Part shown: positions 49,904-57,839 of the stretch, piece by piece
Layout: each line of letters opens with the position of its first letter
Position numbering within the stretch: the first letter of the stretch is position 1
Assembly: GCF_000379625.1 (NCBI RefSeq)
Contig: NZ_KB903243.1
Span: forward strand, 310,105 to 374,104
DNA length: 64,000 nt
Direction of reading: 5' to 3'
Origin: Actinomycetospora chiangmaiensis DSM 45062
Lineage (GTDB): Bacteria > Actinomycetota > Actinomycetes > Mycobacteriales > Pseudonocardiaceae
Translations under genes and position numbers: made by a program
Notes under the pieces: model-generated
Told to the model about the DNA's origin: nothing
Seen by the model: the letters and a program-made list of their open reading frames with translations, nothing else
Databases searched by the model: none

Positions 49904-51244
49904 GTGGAGAGACCCGCTCCCGACTTCAGCCGGTCGAACGCCCTGGCGGACCGACTGCACGCGATGGTCCCGGGGGGTGCGCACACCTACGCCCGCGGCG
50001 ACGACCAGTACCCCGAGGGCATGGCGCCGATCATCGAGCGGGGCCACGGCGCCCGGGTGTGGGACGCGGACGGCAACGAGTTCGTCGAGTACGGCATGGG
50101 GCTCCGGGCGGTGACCCTGGGGCACGGCTACGCCCCGGTCCTGGACGCGGTCCGCGACGTCCTGGGCCGCGGGGTCAGCTTCACCCGGCCCTCCACCCTC
50201 GAGGTGGCCGCGGCGGAGGACTTCCTCGCGACGGTCCCCGGCGCGGACATGGTGAAGTTCGCGAAGAACGGCTCCGACGCGACGACGGCGGCGCTGAAGC
50301 TCGCGCGGGCCGCCACCGGCCGTGACCTCGTCGCGGTCGCCGACCAGCCGTTCTTCTCGGTCGACGACTGGTTCATCGGCACCACCGGCATGCACGCGGG
50401 CATCCCGGCGGCCACGCGGGACGCGACGCTGCGCTTCGGCTTCAACGACCTCGACTCGCTCCGCGCGCTGTTCGCGGCCCACCCCGGCCGGATCGCCGCC
50501 GTGTTCATGGAGGCCGCGACCGGTCTGGTCGCTCCCGAGCCCGGCTTCCTGGCGGCCGTGCGCGAGCTGTGCACGGCCGAGGGCACGGTCCTCGTCTTCG
50601 ACGAGATGATCACCGGCTTCCGCTGGGCGGCCGGCGGGGCCCAGGAGGTCCACGGGGTCGTGCCCGACCTCTCGACGTGGGGCAAGGCCATGGGCAACGG
50701 CTTCCCGATCGCGGCGCTGGCCGGGAAGCGGGAGCTCATGGAGCTCGGCGGACTCGCCACCGACGCGAGCCGCGTGTTCCTACTCTCCACCACGAACGGC
50801 CCCGAGACCGTCGGCCTCACCGCGTTCCGCGCGGTCGTGGCGGCCTACCGCGCCGGGGACCCCATCGCCGCCATGCGCCACGCCGGGGAGCGCCTGACGG
50901 CCGGTGCGAACGCCGCGATCGAGGCCGAGGGCCTGCAGGAACACCTGCTCGTCGCGGGCCACCCCAACTGCCTGGTGTTCCTCACGCGCGGGCCGGACGG
51001 CCTGCCGTCCCAGGAGTTCCGGACGCTGTTCCTCGCCGAGCTGCTGCGCGGCGGGGTGCTCGGGCAGTCGTTCGTGGTCTCGGCGGCGCACACCGATGCG
51101 GACGTCGACCAGACGGTGCAGGCCGTCACCGACGCCCTGCCCACCTACCGCAAGGCCCTCGAGCACGGCTCGACGGCGGGACTGCTCGAGGGTCGGCCGG
51201 TCGCTCCCGCGCTGCGGACCCACGCCGCCCCCCGGCGGCGCTGA
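49904..51244 (+). CDS. class III PLP aminotransferase/aminomutase (GSAM-like)
   Basis: 446 residues. GTG 49904 is chosen because GGAGG (49891-49895) lies 8 nt upstream; GTG 49895 overlaps that site. Features are 'VPGGAHTYARGDDQYPEG', 'VKFAKNGSDATTAALKLARA', the PLP-contacting 'LVFDEMITGFRWAAGG' and the Schiff-base Lys in 'TWGKAMGNGFPIAALAG'. This is the glutamate-1-semialdehyde aminomutase-like subgroup often found in surface-sugar clusters. No other haem gene is near, so a role in amino-sugar or amino-acid decoration is more likely than haem synthesis. Confidence 0.85.
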   Translation: MERPAPDFSRSNALADRLHAMVPGGAHTYARGDDQYPEGMAPIIERGHGARVWDADGNEFVEYGMGLRAVTLGHGYAPVLDAVRDVLGRGVSFTRPSTLEVAAAEDFLATVPGADMVKFAKNGSDATTAALKLARAATGRDLVAVADQPFFSVDDWFIGTTGMHAGIPAATRDATLRFGFNDLDSLRALFAAHPGRIAAVFMEAATGLVAPEPGFLAAVRELCTAEGTVLVFDEMITGFRWAAGGAQEVHGVVPDLSTWGKAMGNGFPIAALAGKRELMELGGLATDASRVFLLSTTNGPETVGLTAFRAVVAAYRAGDPIAAMRHAGERLTAGANAAIEAEGLQEHLLVAGHPNCLVFLTRGPDGLPSQEFRTLFLAELLRGGVLGQSFVVSAAHTDADVDQTVQAVTDALPTYRKALEHGSTAGLLEGRPVAPALRTHAAPRRR

Positions 51245-51283
51245 GACCGGCCGGCGGACGGACCGACGGCGGGTGGCCCGGGG

Positions 51284-52177
51284 TCAGACCCCGACGACCG
51301 CCCGCCCGTCGTACTGCGTGGCGAGCTCCTCGGGCATCGGCGCGAGGTCGGAGCAGCGCCGGAAGTCGCGCAGCGACGTCCCCGAGCACTCCGAGTCGAC
51401 GTTGCGCGAGCCGCGGCCGGCCGCGACGTCGTCGATGTCCACGACGCGGAAGTCGATCGAGAACCGGGTGCGCCCGGAGGTGTTCGGCACCGATGAGTGC
51501 AGCTGGTTGCCCGAGAACACCATCATCCCGCCGACCTCCGGCACCACCCGCACCTGCGGGTCGAGCTCCACCGGCTCCTCGGGCGTCGGCTGGTCGCGGG
51601 TGTCCTTGCCGATCTGCGTCGCCGCGCTGAACCGGCTCGTCCGGTTCCACTCGTCGTAGTCGTAGCGCCGCGAGCCGTTCTTCACGCCGCGGGTCATGTA
51701 CTGCGGGTGGAACGCCATGACGTTGTCGGCGGTCACCGGGTAGACGGGCATCCACCAGTTGGTCTGGCACATCGGCGCCGAGTACCAGGTGTCGCGGTGC
51801 GGGTGGAAGGCGAACGCGATCCCCGTCGTCAGGTAGTCGTCCGAGGTCGAGGTGCGCAGCCGCGGCACGTCGAAGTAGGTGCGCTCCAGGTCGCACCCCC
51901 GCTCCTCGAGGATGGCGGGGAGCAGCTCCTTGCACCGCGGGTGGTGGATGAAGCGCGGCTTGAGGTCCGCGAGCAGCGTCGCGAAGTCCCGCACCTCCAT
52001 CTCGTACTGCGCCACCTGCGGGTCCCGCCCCGCGAACGCCTCCTCGACCAGCTCCCGGGTGAACTGGACGAGGGCGAGCGTGGCCGGCGTCGCGCCGTAG
52101 ACCATCACGTCGCCCGAGTACAGGTGCTCGCGTCGCGTCGCGTCGTCGAACGACGGATTCGAGAGAACGTTCGTCAC
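51284..52177 (-). CDS. Fe(II)/2-oxoglutarate dioxygenase-like protein
   Basis: 297 residues. GTG 52177 is preceded by AAGGGGG. The iron-binding H-x-D is in 'FHPHRDTWYSAPM' and the distal His in 'GNQLHSSVPNTSGRTRFSID', with the Arg that would bind 2-oxoglutarate. The pattern is that of phytanoyl-CoA-hydroxylase-like enzymes, which hydroxylate small molecules. Divergent from the class IV aminotransferase, convergent with the class III one, so it lies between two PLP enzymes. Confidence 0.75.
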   Translation of the reverse strand: MTNVLSNPSFDDATRREHLYSGDVMVYGATPATLALVQFTRELVEEAFAGRDPQVAQYEMEVRDFATLLADLKPRFIHHPRCKELLPAILEERGCDLERTYFDVPRLRTSTSDDYLTTGIAFAFHPHRDTWYSAPMCQTNWWMPVYPVTADNVMAFHPQYMTRGVKNGSRRYDYDEWNRTSRFSAATQIGKDTRDQPTPEEPVELDPQVRVVPEVGGMMVFSGNQLHSSVPNTSGRTRFSIDFRVVDIDDVAAGRGSRNVDSECSGTSLRDFRRCSDLAPMPEELATQYDGRAVVGV

Positions 52178-52366
52178 GTCGGCCCCCTTCGCGCCGGTTC
52201 TTCCCACAGCAGGAGAACCTCCTGGCTACCGAGACGTCGCACGGTAGCCACTGGTTGTCCGCTCGGGTGCAGCGAGGTACCCGAAAAGAATGCGCACGCG
52301 CGACCGTCGGTACGATTCGATCACGAAACGTACCTGGAATGGTTCGTTCGGGGAGGATTACGACAT

Positions 52367-53314
52367 ATGGCACACATCGCGTCGCTGTCCCAGCTGCAGT
52401 CCCCGCCGTGGGCGTCGGTCGACGGCCAGCTCGTGCCGTACGACGACGTCCGGATCCACATCTCCGCCGAGGCCCTCACCCGCGCGCTCTCGGTGTTCGA
52501 GGGGGTCAAGGGCTACTGGGACCCGGCGAGCGAGACGTTCTCCCTCCGCACGCCGCGGGAGCACTACGAGCGGCTGCTCCGGTCGGCCAGGCTCTTCCAC
52601 ATCCCGGTGGACTTCGACTACCCGGAGTTCGTGCGCCGCCTCGAGCAGCTGGCCGCGGAACTCCTGGTGCGCGACCGCGACCTCTGGTTCCGGCCCACCC
52701 TCTACGTCACCGAGGGTCACTGGGGCGAGGGCACGCGGGCCACGCTCGTCATCACCGCGTTCACCCAGCAGAAGGAGTCGGGCGAGCCGATGCGGCTCGG
52801 CGTCTCCACCTGGCGCCGCGGCACCGACGTCGACCTGCCCACCCGCGTCAAGAGCAGCGCGAACTACGTCGTCGCCCGCCTCGCCCGGATCGAGGCCCGC
52901 CGGCTCGGCTACGACGACGCGATCCTGCTCAACCGGGAGGGCCGCGTCGCCGAGGCCACCGGCGCCTGCGTGGTCGCGCTGCTCGACGGCGAGGTCGTGG
53001 TGCCGCCGTCCTCGGAGGGCGCGCTGGACAGCCTCACCGTGCGCATCCTCGAGCGGCTCTGCGAGCGCGACGGGCTCCGTCTCGTGCGCCGCCCGATGGA
53101 CCGCACCGAGCTCCTCGCCGCCCAGGAGGTCGGGATCGCGGGCACGATCTCCGAGCTCACGCTCGTCTCCGAGATCGACGGCTTCACGTTCCCGGTCGAC
53201 GGCGTGCTCGCGCGGCTGCGGGCCGCCTACCTGCAGGTGATGCGCGGCGACGTCCCCGTCGACGGCGTCGAGATGGTCGCCACCGACGCCGGGCGCGCGC
53301 TCGTCACGTCGTAG
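52367..53314 (+). CDS. class IV PLP aminotransferase (branched-chain/D-amino-acid type)
   Basis: 315 residues. ATG 52367 follows GGGAGG. Features are 'ALTRALSVFEGVKGYWDP' (start of the fold), the PLP Lys in 'TRVKSSANYVVARLARIEA' and Glu in 'GRVAEATGACVVAL'. Class IV enzymes transaminate branched-chain or D-amino acids or related keto acids. Placement beside dioxygenases and glycosyltransferases suggests a specialised amino donor or building block rather than valine/leucine metabolism. Confidence 0.88.
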   Translation: MAHIASLSQLQSPPWASVDGQLVPYDDVRIHISAEALTRALSVFEGVKGYWDPASETFSLRTPREHYERLLRSARLFHIPVDFDYPEFVRRLEQLAAELLVRDRDLWFRPTLYVTEGHWGEGTRATLVITAFTQQKESGEPMRLGVSTWRRGTDVDLPTRVKSSANYVVARLARIEARRLGYDDAILLNREGRVAEATGACVVALLDGEVVVPPSSEGALDSLTVRILERLCERDGLRLVRRPMDRTELLAAQEVGIAGTISELTLVSEIDGFTFPVDGVLARLRAAYLQVMRGDVPVDGVEMVATDAGRALVTS

Positions 53315-53320
53315 TACCGG

Positions 53321-53334
53321 TTCCCGACGACGGG
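53321..53334 (+). repeat. interspersed 14-mer TTCCCGACGACGGG
   Basis: Exact copy; here it contributes the left arm of the terminator at 53323-53357, whose right arm carries the complementary CCCGTCGTCGGG. Confidence 0.6.
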
Positions 53335-53357
53335 TGGCGAGGCCACCCGTCGTCGGG
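53323..53357. terminator. perfect 16-bp-arm bidirectional terminator
   Basis: The arms start CCCGACGACGGG and pair fully across a 3-nt loop (GAG), between the convergent aminotransferase (stop 53314) and glycosyltransferase (stop 53363) genes. Confidence 0.85.
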
Positions 53358-53362
53358 GGCGG

Positions 53363-54421
53363 CTAGATGACGCCGCGGACGATGTCGGCGAGCTCGCGCG
53401 CCATGTGCGCGGAGGTGAACCGGGTCTCGACGTCCTTGCGGCCCTCGGCACCCATGGCCGCCGCGCGCTCCGGGTCGGAGAGCAGGTCGGCGATCGCCGT
53501 GGCCATCGCCGCCGGGTCGCCGGGCGGCACGAGGATGCCGGTGCGGCCGTGGTCGACGTAGTGGTCCATGCCGGGGTTGTCCGTCGCGACCACCGGGCGG
53601 CCGCTGGCCAGCCCCTCCAGCGCGACCGTCAGCCCCGCGCCGACGGGGTTCGACCGCAGCGCGATGGCGACGACGGTCGAGCGCCGGTACAGCCCGCGCA
53701 TCGCGGCGTTCATCCGCCGGGCGTGCACCACCCCGGCGTCGGGGGCGAGGGTGACCGGGATCGTCGTGGCGAGCTCCAGCCAGGCCGGGACCCCTCCCGC
53801 GCGGACCCGCTCGACGGCGGCGACGAGCGTGTCGTGGTCACGGTTGCGGTCGTCGCCGACGCTGGTGATCGTGACGCCGCCGGGGTCGCGCTCGTCCCAC
53901 GGCTGCTCGGGGTAGAACTCCGGGTCGATCCCCAGGGTCACCCCGTGGACGCGCCCGGGGTCCACGTCCCAGTGCTCGCGCAGGATCGGCACCACGCCCG
54001 GGGACTGGCTGAACAGGCCCGCCGCCCGGCGCAGCGCGCGCGTCGTCGCGATCCGCTCCGCCCGGCCGAGCAGGTCGGGGCGCTCGAGCCAGCCGATCCC
54101 GGTGACCACCGGGCGCCGCGGCGAGGTGAACAGCGCCGGCACCCCGGTGCGCTCGTCCATGCACAGCACCGCGTCCGCGCCGCGACGCTGCACCGCGCCG
54201 GTCACCGCCGTCACGGCCTCGTAGCCGTCGAGCCGGTTGCGCACCTTGCGCGAGGCGTAGGCGACCGCGCCGTGCGCCGGCCGACGGAAGGTGACGACGT
54301 CGCCGTCGTCGCCGATGTGGTGCAGGCCGTAGGGGGTGTGGTCCGGGATCTCGCCGCGGGCGTTCCGGAGCCGGTAGGCCTCCACGTCGAGCTCCTCGGG
54401 CAGCTCCACGTGTACGTGCAT
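53363..54421 (-). CDS. GT4-like glycosyltransferase
   Basis: 352 residues from ATG 54421. GT-B pattern: 'GVTLGIDPEFYPEQP', 'TITSVGDDRNRDHDTLVAAV' and the donor region 'NPVGAGLTVALEGLASGRPV', where the first Glu of E-x7-E is replaced. 'GMDHYVDHGRTGILVPPGDP' closes the domain. Acts in the cytoplasm on a lipid- or protein-linked acceptor; sugars unknown. It is divergent from the next glycosyltransferase block. Confidence 0.82.
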   Translation of the reverse strand: MHVHVELPEELDVEAYRLRNARGEIPDHTPYGLHHIGDDGDVVTFRRPAHGAVAYASRKVRNRLDGYEAVTAVTGAVQRRGADAVLCMDERTGVPALFTSPRRPVVTGIGWLERPDLLGRAERIATTRALRRAAGLFSQSPGVVPILREHWDVDPGRVHGVTLGIDPEFYPEQPWDERDPGGVTITSVGDDRNRDHDTLVAAVERVRAGGVPAWLELATTIPVTLAPDAGVVHARRMNAAMRGLYRRSTVVAIALRSNPVGAGLTVALEGLASGRPVVATDNPGMDHYVDHGRTGILVPPGDPAAMATAIADLLSDPERAAAMGAEGRKDVETRFTSAHMARELADIVRGVI

Positions 54422-54753
54422 GTCCTCGGTCTCCCCCTGCGCCGTGCGTCGTGACCCGTTCGGGCTACCGCGACGCTACCGATGTCCGGTCCCGGCCCGA
54501 ACGCCGGATGTCGCTGTCCGCGCCGGGCTGCCCACCCGCCGCCCCGGTCCACGCCATCGTTCCATCCGCCGTCATCGATCCGAGCGCTGCGTCACGGCAA
54601 CCACCGGGTCCCCCGAACGTCCTCTGGACAGTGGTACGTGCCGGGGACACCGGGCACCCGCCGGGCCCCGACACCGCATCGCTACCGTGGTCCGAGCCCG
54701 AACGGCATCCGCTCGGGCCGGACCTGGCCCCCGACAGGACGGAAGACGAGATC
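54422..54753. promoter_or_regulatory. 332-bp divergent region between glycosyltransferase genes
   Basis: The region stays open in the frame of the downstream gene (from 54451), but that stretch encodes low-complexity Pro/Arg/Ser sequence unlike a protein start. It probably contains both divergent promoters. No palindrome or tract stands out. Confidence 0.35.
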
Positions 54754-55953
54754 TTGCCCGGAAGAGCACTCATCCTCGTCGAGAACCTCTCGGTGCCGTT
54801 CGACCGTCGCGTCTGGCAGGAGGCCACGACGCTGCGCGACCACGGCTGGGACGTCGAGGTGATCTGCCCGAGGGGCACCGCGCGGGACACCGAGCGCGAG
54901 GCGACCGTCGACGGCGTCCGCATCCACCGGTACCCGCTCCAGGCGGCGTCCGGGGGCCCCCAGGGCTACCTCAAGGAGTACGCCACCGCGCTCTTCCACT
55001 CGGTGCGGCTGGCGCGGGCCGTGCACCGCCGGGCACCGGTCGACGTCGTGCACCTGTGCAACCCGCCGGACCTGCTGTTCGTGGTCGCGCTCGTGCTCAA
55101 GGTGCTCAGCGGGGGCCGCACCAAGGTCGTGTTCGACCAGCACGACCTCGTGCCCGAGCTCTACCTGTCCCGCTTCCGCCCGAAGCGCGACGCGCTGTAC
55201 TGGGCGCTGCGGCTGACCGAGTTCCTGACATACCGCACGGCGGACGTCGTGATCTCCACCAACGAGAGCTACCGGTCGAAGGCCGTCGGCCGTGGCCGCG
55301 TGCGGGGCGACCGGGCCTTCACGGTCCGCTCCGCGCCCGCGCTGGACCGCTTCCGGCAGGTCCCGCCGGAGCCCGACCTGGCGCGCGGCAAGGAGCACCT
55401 GCTCGTCTACCTCGGTGTGATGGGCCCGCAGGACGGCGTGGACTACGCGGTCCGCGCCCTCGCCCGGCTCGGCGAGCGCCGCGACGACTGGCACGCCGCC
55501 TTCCTCGGCGGCGGCGACGCCTTCGACGACGTCGTCGACCTCGCCCACCGGCTCGGCCTCGACGACCGCGTCACCTTCACGGGTATGGCAGACACCCCGG
55601 ACGTGCAGCGCTACCTCTCCACCGCGTGCCTGGGTCTCGCCCCCGACCCGCTCAACCCGCTCAGCGACCTGTCGACCATGAACAAGATCATGGAGTACAT
55701 GGCGATGGGCCTGCCGATGGTCTCGTTCGATCTGACCGAGGGCCGGGTCTCCGCCGGGGACGCGGCGCTCTACGCCCGCCCGAACGACGTCGACGAGTAC
55801 GCGTCGCTGGTCTCGGACCTGCTCGACGACCCGGTGCGGCGCAAGCAGATGGGCGAGGTCGGCCGCGAACGCGTCGCCGGCGCGCTGTCGTGGTCGCACT
55901 CCCAGACCTCACTGCTCGCCGCGTACGCGACGGTGGACCCGGCCCGCCGGTGA
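54754..55953 (+). CDS. GT4 glycosyltransferase
   Basis: About 399 residues. I choose TTG 54754 because the GT fold begins at once ('RALILVENLSVPFDRRVWQE') and GGAAG lies 8 nt upstream; the frame stays open to 54451. Other GT-B signatures are 'VVFDQHDLVPELYLSRF', 'VYLGVMGPQDGVDYAVRA' and 'LSTMNKIMEYMAMGLPMVSF', the donor-binding Glu region. It resembles WbuB-type transferases. The stop overlaps the next start (GTGA), so the two act in sequence. Confidence 0.85.
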   Translation: MPGRALILVENLSVPFDRRVWQEATTLRDHGWDVEVICPRGTARDTEREATVDGVRIHRYPLQAASGGPQGYLKEYATALFHSVRLARAVHRRAPVDVVHLCNPPDLLFVVALVLKVLSGGRTKVVFDQHDLVPELYLSRFRPKRDALYWALRLTEFLTYRTADVVISTNESYRSKAVGRGRVRGDRAFTVRSAPALDRFRQVPPEPDLARGKEHLLVYLGVMGPQDGVDYAVRALARLGERRDDWHAAFLGGGDAFDDVVDLAHRLGLDDRVTFTGMADTPDVQRYLSTACLGLAPDPLNPLSDLSTMNKIMEYMAMGLPMVSFDLTEGRVSAGDAALYARPNDVDEYASLVSDLLDDPVRRKQMGEVGRERVAGALSWSHSQTSLLAAYATVDPARR

Positions 55954-57119
55954 CGTCCCCCGCTCCGGTGCCGCTGCGCGGCTCACGCCCGCGGTCCGGC
56001 TCCGCTCCGCTGCGCGTCCTCGTGGTCGGGCAGGCCGAGGGCACGCCCGGGGGCATCTCCTCGGTGCAGCGGCTGCACGTCCGGTTCCTCGCCGCGCGGG
56101 ACGACGTCACCGTGCGGCTGGTCACCACCTACGACGAGGTCGGTGCCGCCGCGCGGCTGCGGCTGATGGTCGGCGGGATCGCCCGCGCCGTCGCCCTGAT
56201 CCTCGGCGGGCGGGTCGACGTGGTGCACCTGCACGTGGCCAAGGGGCTGTCCGCCCTGCGCAAGGGCCTGATCGTCGCGGTCGCCCGTGGCCGCGGGGTC
56301 CCGACCGTGCTGCACACCCACGCGGGCGCCTTCGCGGAGTGGTTCGACGGACTGCCCCGGCCGCTGCGGCGGGTCGTCGCGTGGCTGCTGCGGGCCGACC
56401 GCGTGATCGTGCTGGCCGACGGGGCCCGCGAGACCTACACGAGCCGGCTGGGCGTCCCGGCCGAGCGCGTCCCCGTCGTCGCGAACCCGGTGGAGTGGCC
56501 GGCGGAGCTGCCCGCCCGGGACCCCCACGCGGGCCGCGTCCGCGGCGTCTTCCTCGGGCGCCTGATCGACCGCAAGGGCGTCTTCGACCTGATCGACGCG
56601 ATCGCCGGCCTCCACGCCGACCACCGTGCCCGCCTGCACGTGACCCTCGCGGGGCACGGCGACGTCGACGCGGTCCGCGCGGCCGTCGCCGCGGCGGACC
56701 TCGGGGGCAGCGTCGAGGTGCGCAGCTGGATCGGGCCCGAGGAGCGCGACGCGCTGCTCCGCGAGGCCGAGCTGCTCCTGCTGCCCAGCTGGTGGGAGGG
56801 CCTGCCGATGTCGGTCCTCGAGGGGATGGCCTGGGGCCTCTGCCCGGTCGTCACCCCGGTCGGTGGCCTCGCCACCCTCGTGCGCGACGGTGACAACGGC
56901 GTCGTCGTCCCGGTGAACGACCCGGCGGCGCTCGGCGCCGCCCTGGACAAGCTGCTCTCCGACGACGAGGTGCGGGTGCAGCTGGGAGCCCGGGCCCGCG
57001 AGAGCGTCGCGCCGTTCGGCGCCGACGCCTGGGCGGACCGCCTCGTGGCGCTCTACCGCGAACTCCTGGTCCCCGAGCAGCTCCCCGAACAGCACGGAAG
57101 GAAGCCCCACCATGGCTGA
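55950..57119 (+). CDS. GT4 glycosyltransferase
   Basis: 389 residues from GTG 55950. 'VVGQAEGTPGGISSVQRLHV' is the acceptor-side glycine loop, 'VPVVANPVEWP' the linker, 'FLGRLIDRKGVFDLIDAI' the donor-domain start and 'SWWEGLPMSVLEGMAWG' the E-x7-E donor motif. Middle gene of a three-gene operon; it overlaps the StrG-like gene by 8 bp. Confidence 0.88.
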   Translation: MTSPAPVPLRGSRPRSGSAPLRVLVVGQAEGTPGGISSVQRLHVRFLAARDDVTVRLVTTYDEVGAAARLRLMVGGIARAVALILGGRVDVVHLHVAKGLSALRKGLIVAVARGRGVPTVLHTHAGAFAEWFDGLPRPLRRVVAWLLRADRVIVLADGARETYTSRLGVPAERVPVVANPVEWPAELPARDPHAGRVRGVFLGRLIDRKGVFDLIDAIAGLHADHRARLHVTLAGHGDVDAVRAAVAAADLGGSVEVRSWIGPEERDALLREAELLLLPSWWEGLPMSVLEGMAWGLCPVVTPVGGLATLVRDGDNGVVVPVNDPAALGAALDKLLSDDEVRVQLGARARESVAPFGADAWADRLVALYRELLVPEQLPEQHGRKPHHG

Positions 57120-57774
57120 CCGCAGCGAGCACGGCACCGTGCTCACCTACGACCCGATCGAGTTCCCCTTCTCGACGGTCGTCGCGAAGATCCTCGACAC
57201 CCCGGACCTGGAGAAGATCCACGAGCTGGGGCGCCGGGCGGACGTGGACAACCACGACCAGGACTCCGACGACCACTCGATCTTCTACCGCGAGTACGAC
57301 CAGGTGCGGGACCTCTACGACCGCTTCCTCGTCGAGTGGATCCTCCCCCAGTACGGCGAGGACCTCGCCGTGCAGCGCGTGCCCACCTTCCGGGTGCACC
57401 GTCCGGGCAGCGTGGCCGTGTCCGAGTTCCACAAGGACTCCGACTACAACCACCAGCCGGCCACCCTGAACTACTGGCTGCCGCTGACGCGCGCCTACGG
57501 CACCAACTCGATGTGGATCGAGGACGCCCCGGGCACCGACACCTACTCGCCCGCCGTCGTCGAGCCCGGCGAGGTGTTCCGGTTCGACGCCGTGAACAAC
57601 CGTCACGGCAACTACCCGAACGACACCGACACCTCGCGCGTGAGCTTCGACTTCCGTGCGATCCCGCTGCGGCTGTTCGTCGACGAGGGCAAGTCCACGG
57701 TCAACGCCAAGCGCCGCATGGACCTCTCGGGCTACTACCGCAAGCTCAGCGCCGACGGGACGCTGGGCGACTAG
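57112..57774 (+). CDS. StrG-like Fe(II)/2OG oxygenase-family protein
   Basis: 220 residues from ATG 57112. 'VPTFRVHRPGSVAVSEFHKD' followed by 'SDYNH' gives an H-x-D iron site, and 'NNRHGNYPNDTDTSRVSFDF' gives the distal His and Arg. This arrangement is typical of the StrG family named from streptomycin biosynthesis and found in many glycan clusters. Reaction unknown; hydroxylation of a sugar or amino-acid substituent is plausible. It is co-translated with two glycosyltransferases. Confidence 0.75.
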   Translation: MADRSEHGTVLTYDPIEFPFSTVVAKILDTPDLEKIHELGRRADVDNHDQDSDDHSIFYREYDQVRDLYDRFLVEWILPQYGEDLAVQRVPTFRVHRPGSVAVSEFHKDSDYNHQPATLNYWLPLTRAYGTNSMWIEDAPGTDTYSPAVVEPGEVFRFDAVNNRHGNYPNDTDTSRVSFDFRAIPLRLFVDEGKSTVNAKRRMDLSGYYRKLSADGTLGD

Positions 57775-57775
57775 G

Positions 57776-57839
57776 TGCTCCGCAGGTGAGCACTCAGGGG
57801 GGCTATCGCACCTGTTAGTGCTCACCTGCGCGGAGCGCA
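57776..57839 (+). repeat. hairpin element E with two GNA mini-hairpins
   Basis: The main hairpin is 57786-57825 (40 nt), with outer arms extended to GCAGGTGAGCAC/GTGCTCACCTGC. The left mini-hairpin is 57776-57784 (TGC-GGA-GCA on the minus strand) and the right one 57827-57839 (TGCGC-GGA-GCGCA). It provides the TGA stop of galE (57822-57824). Confidence 0.88.
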
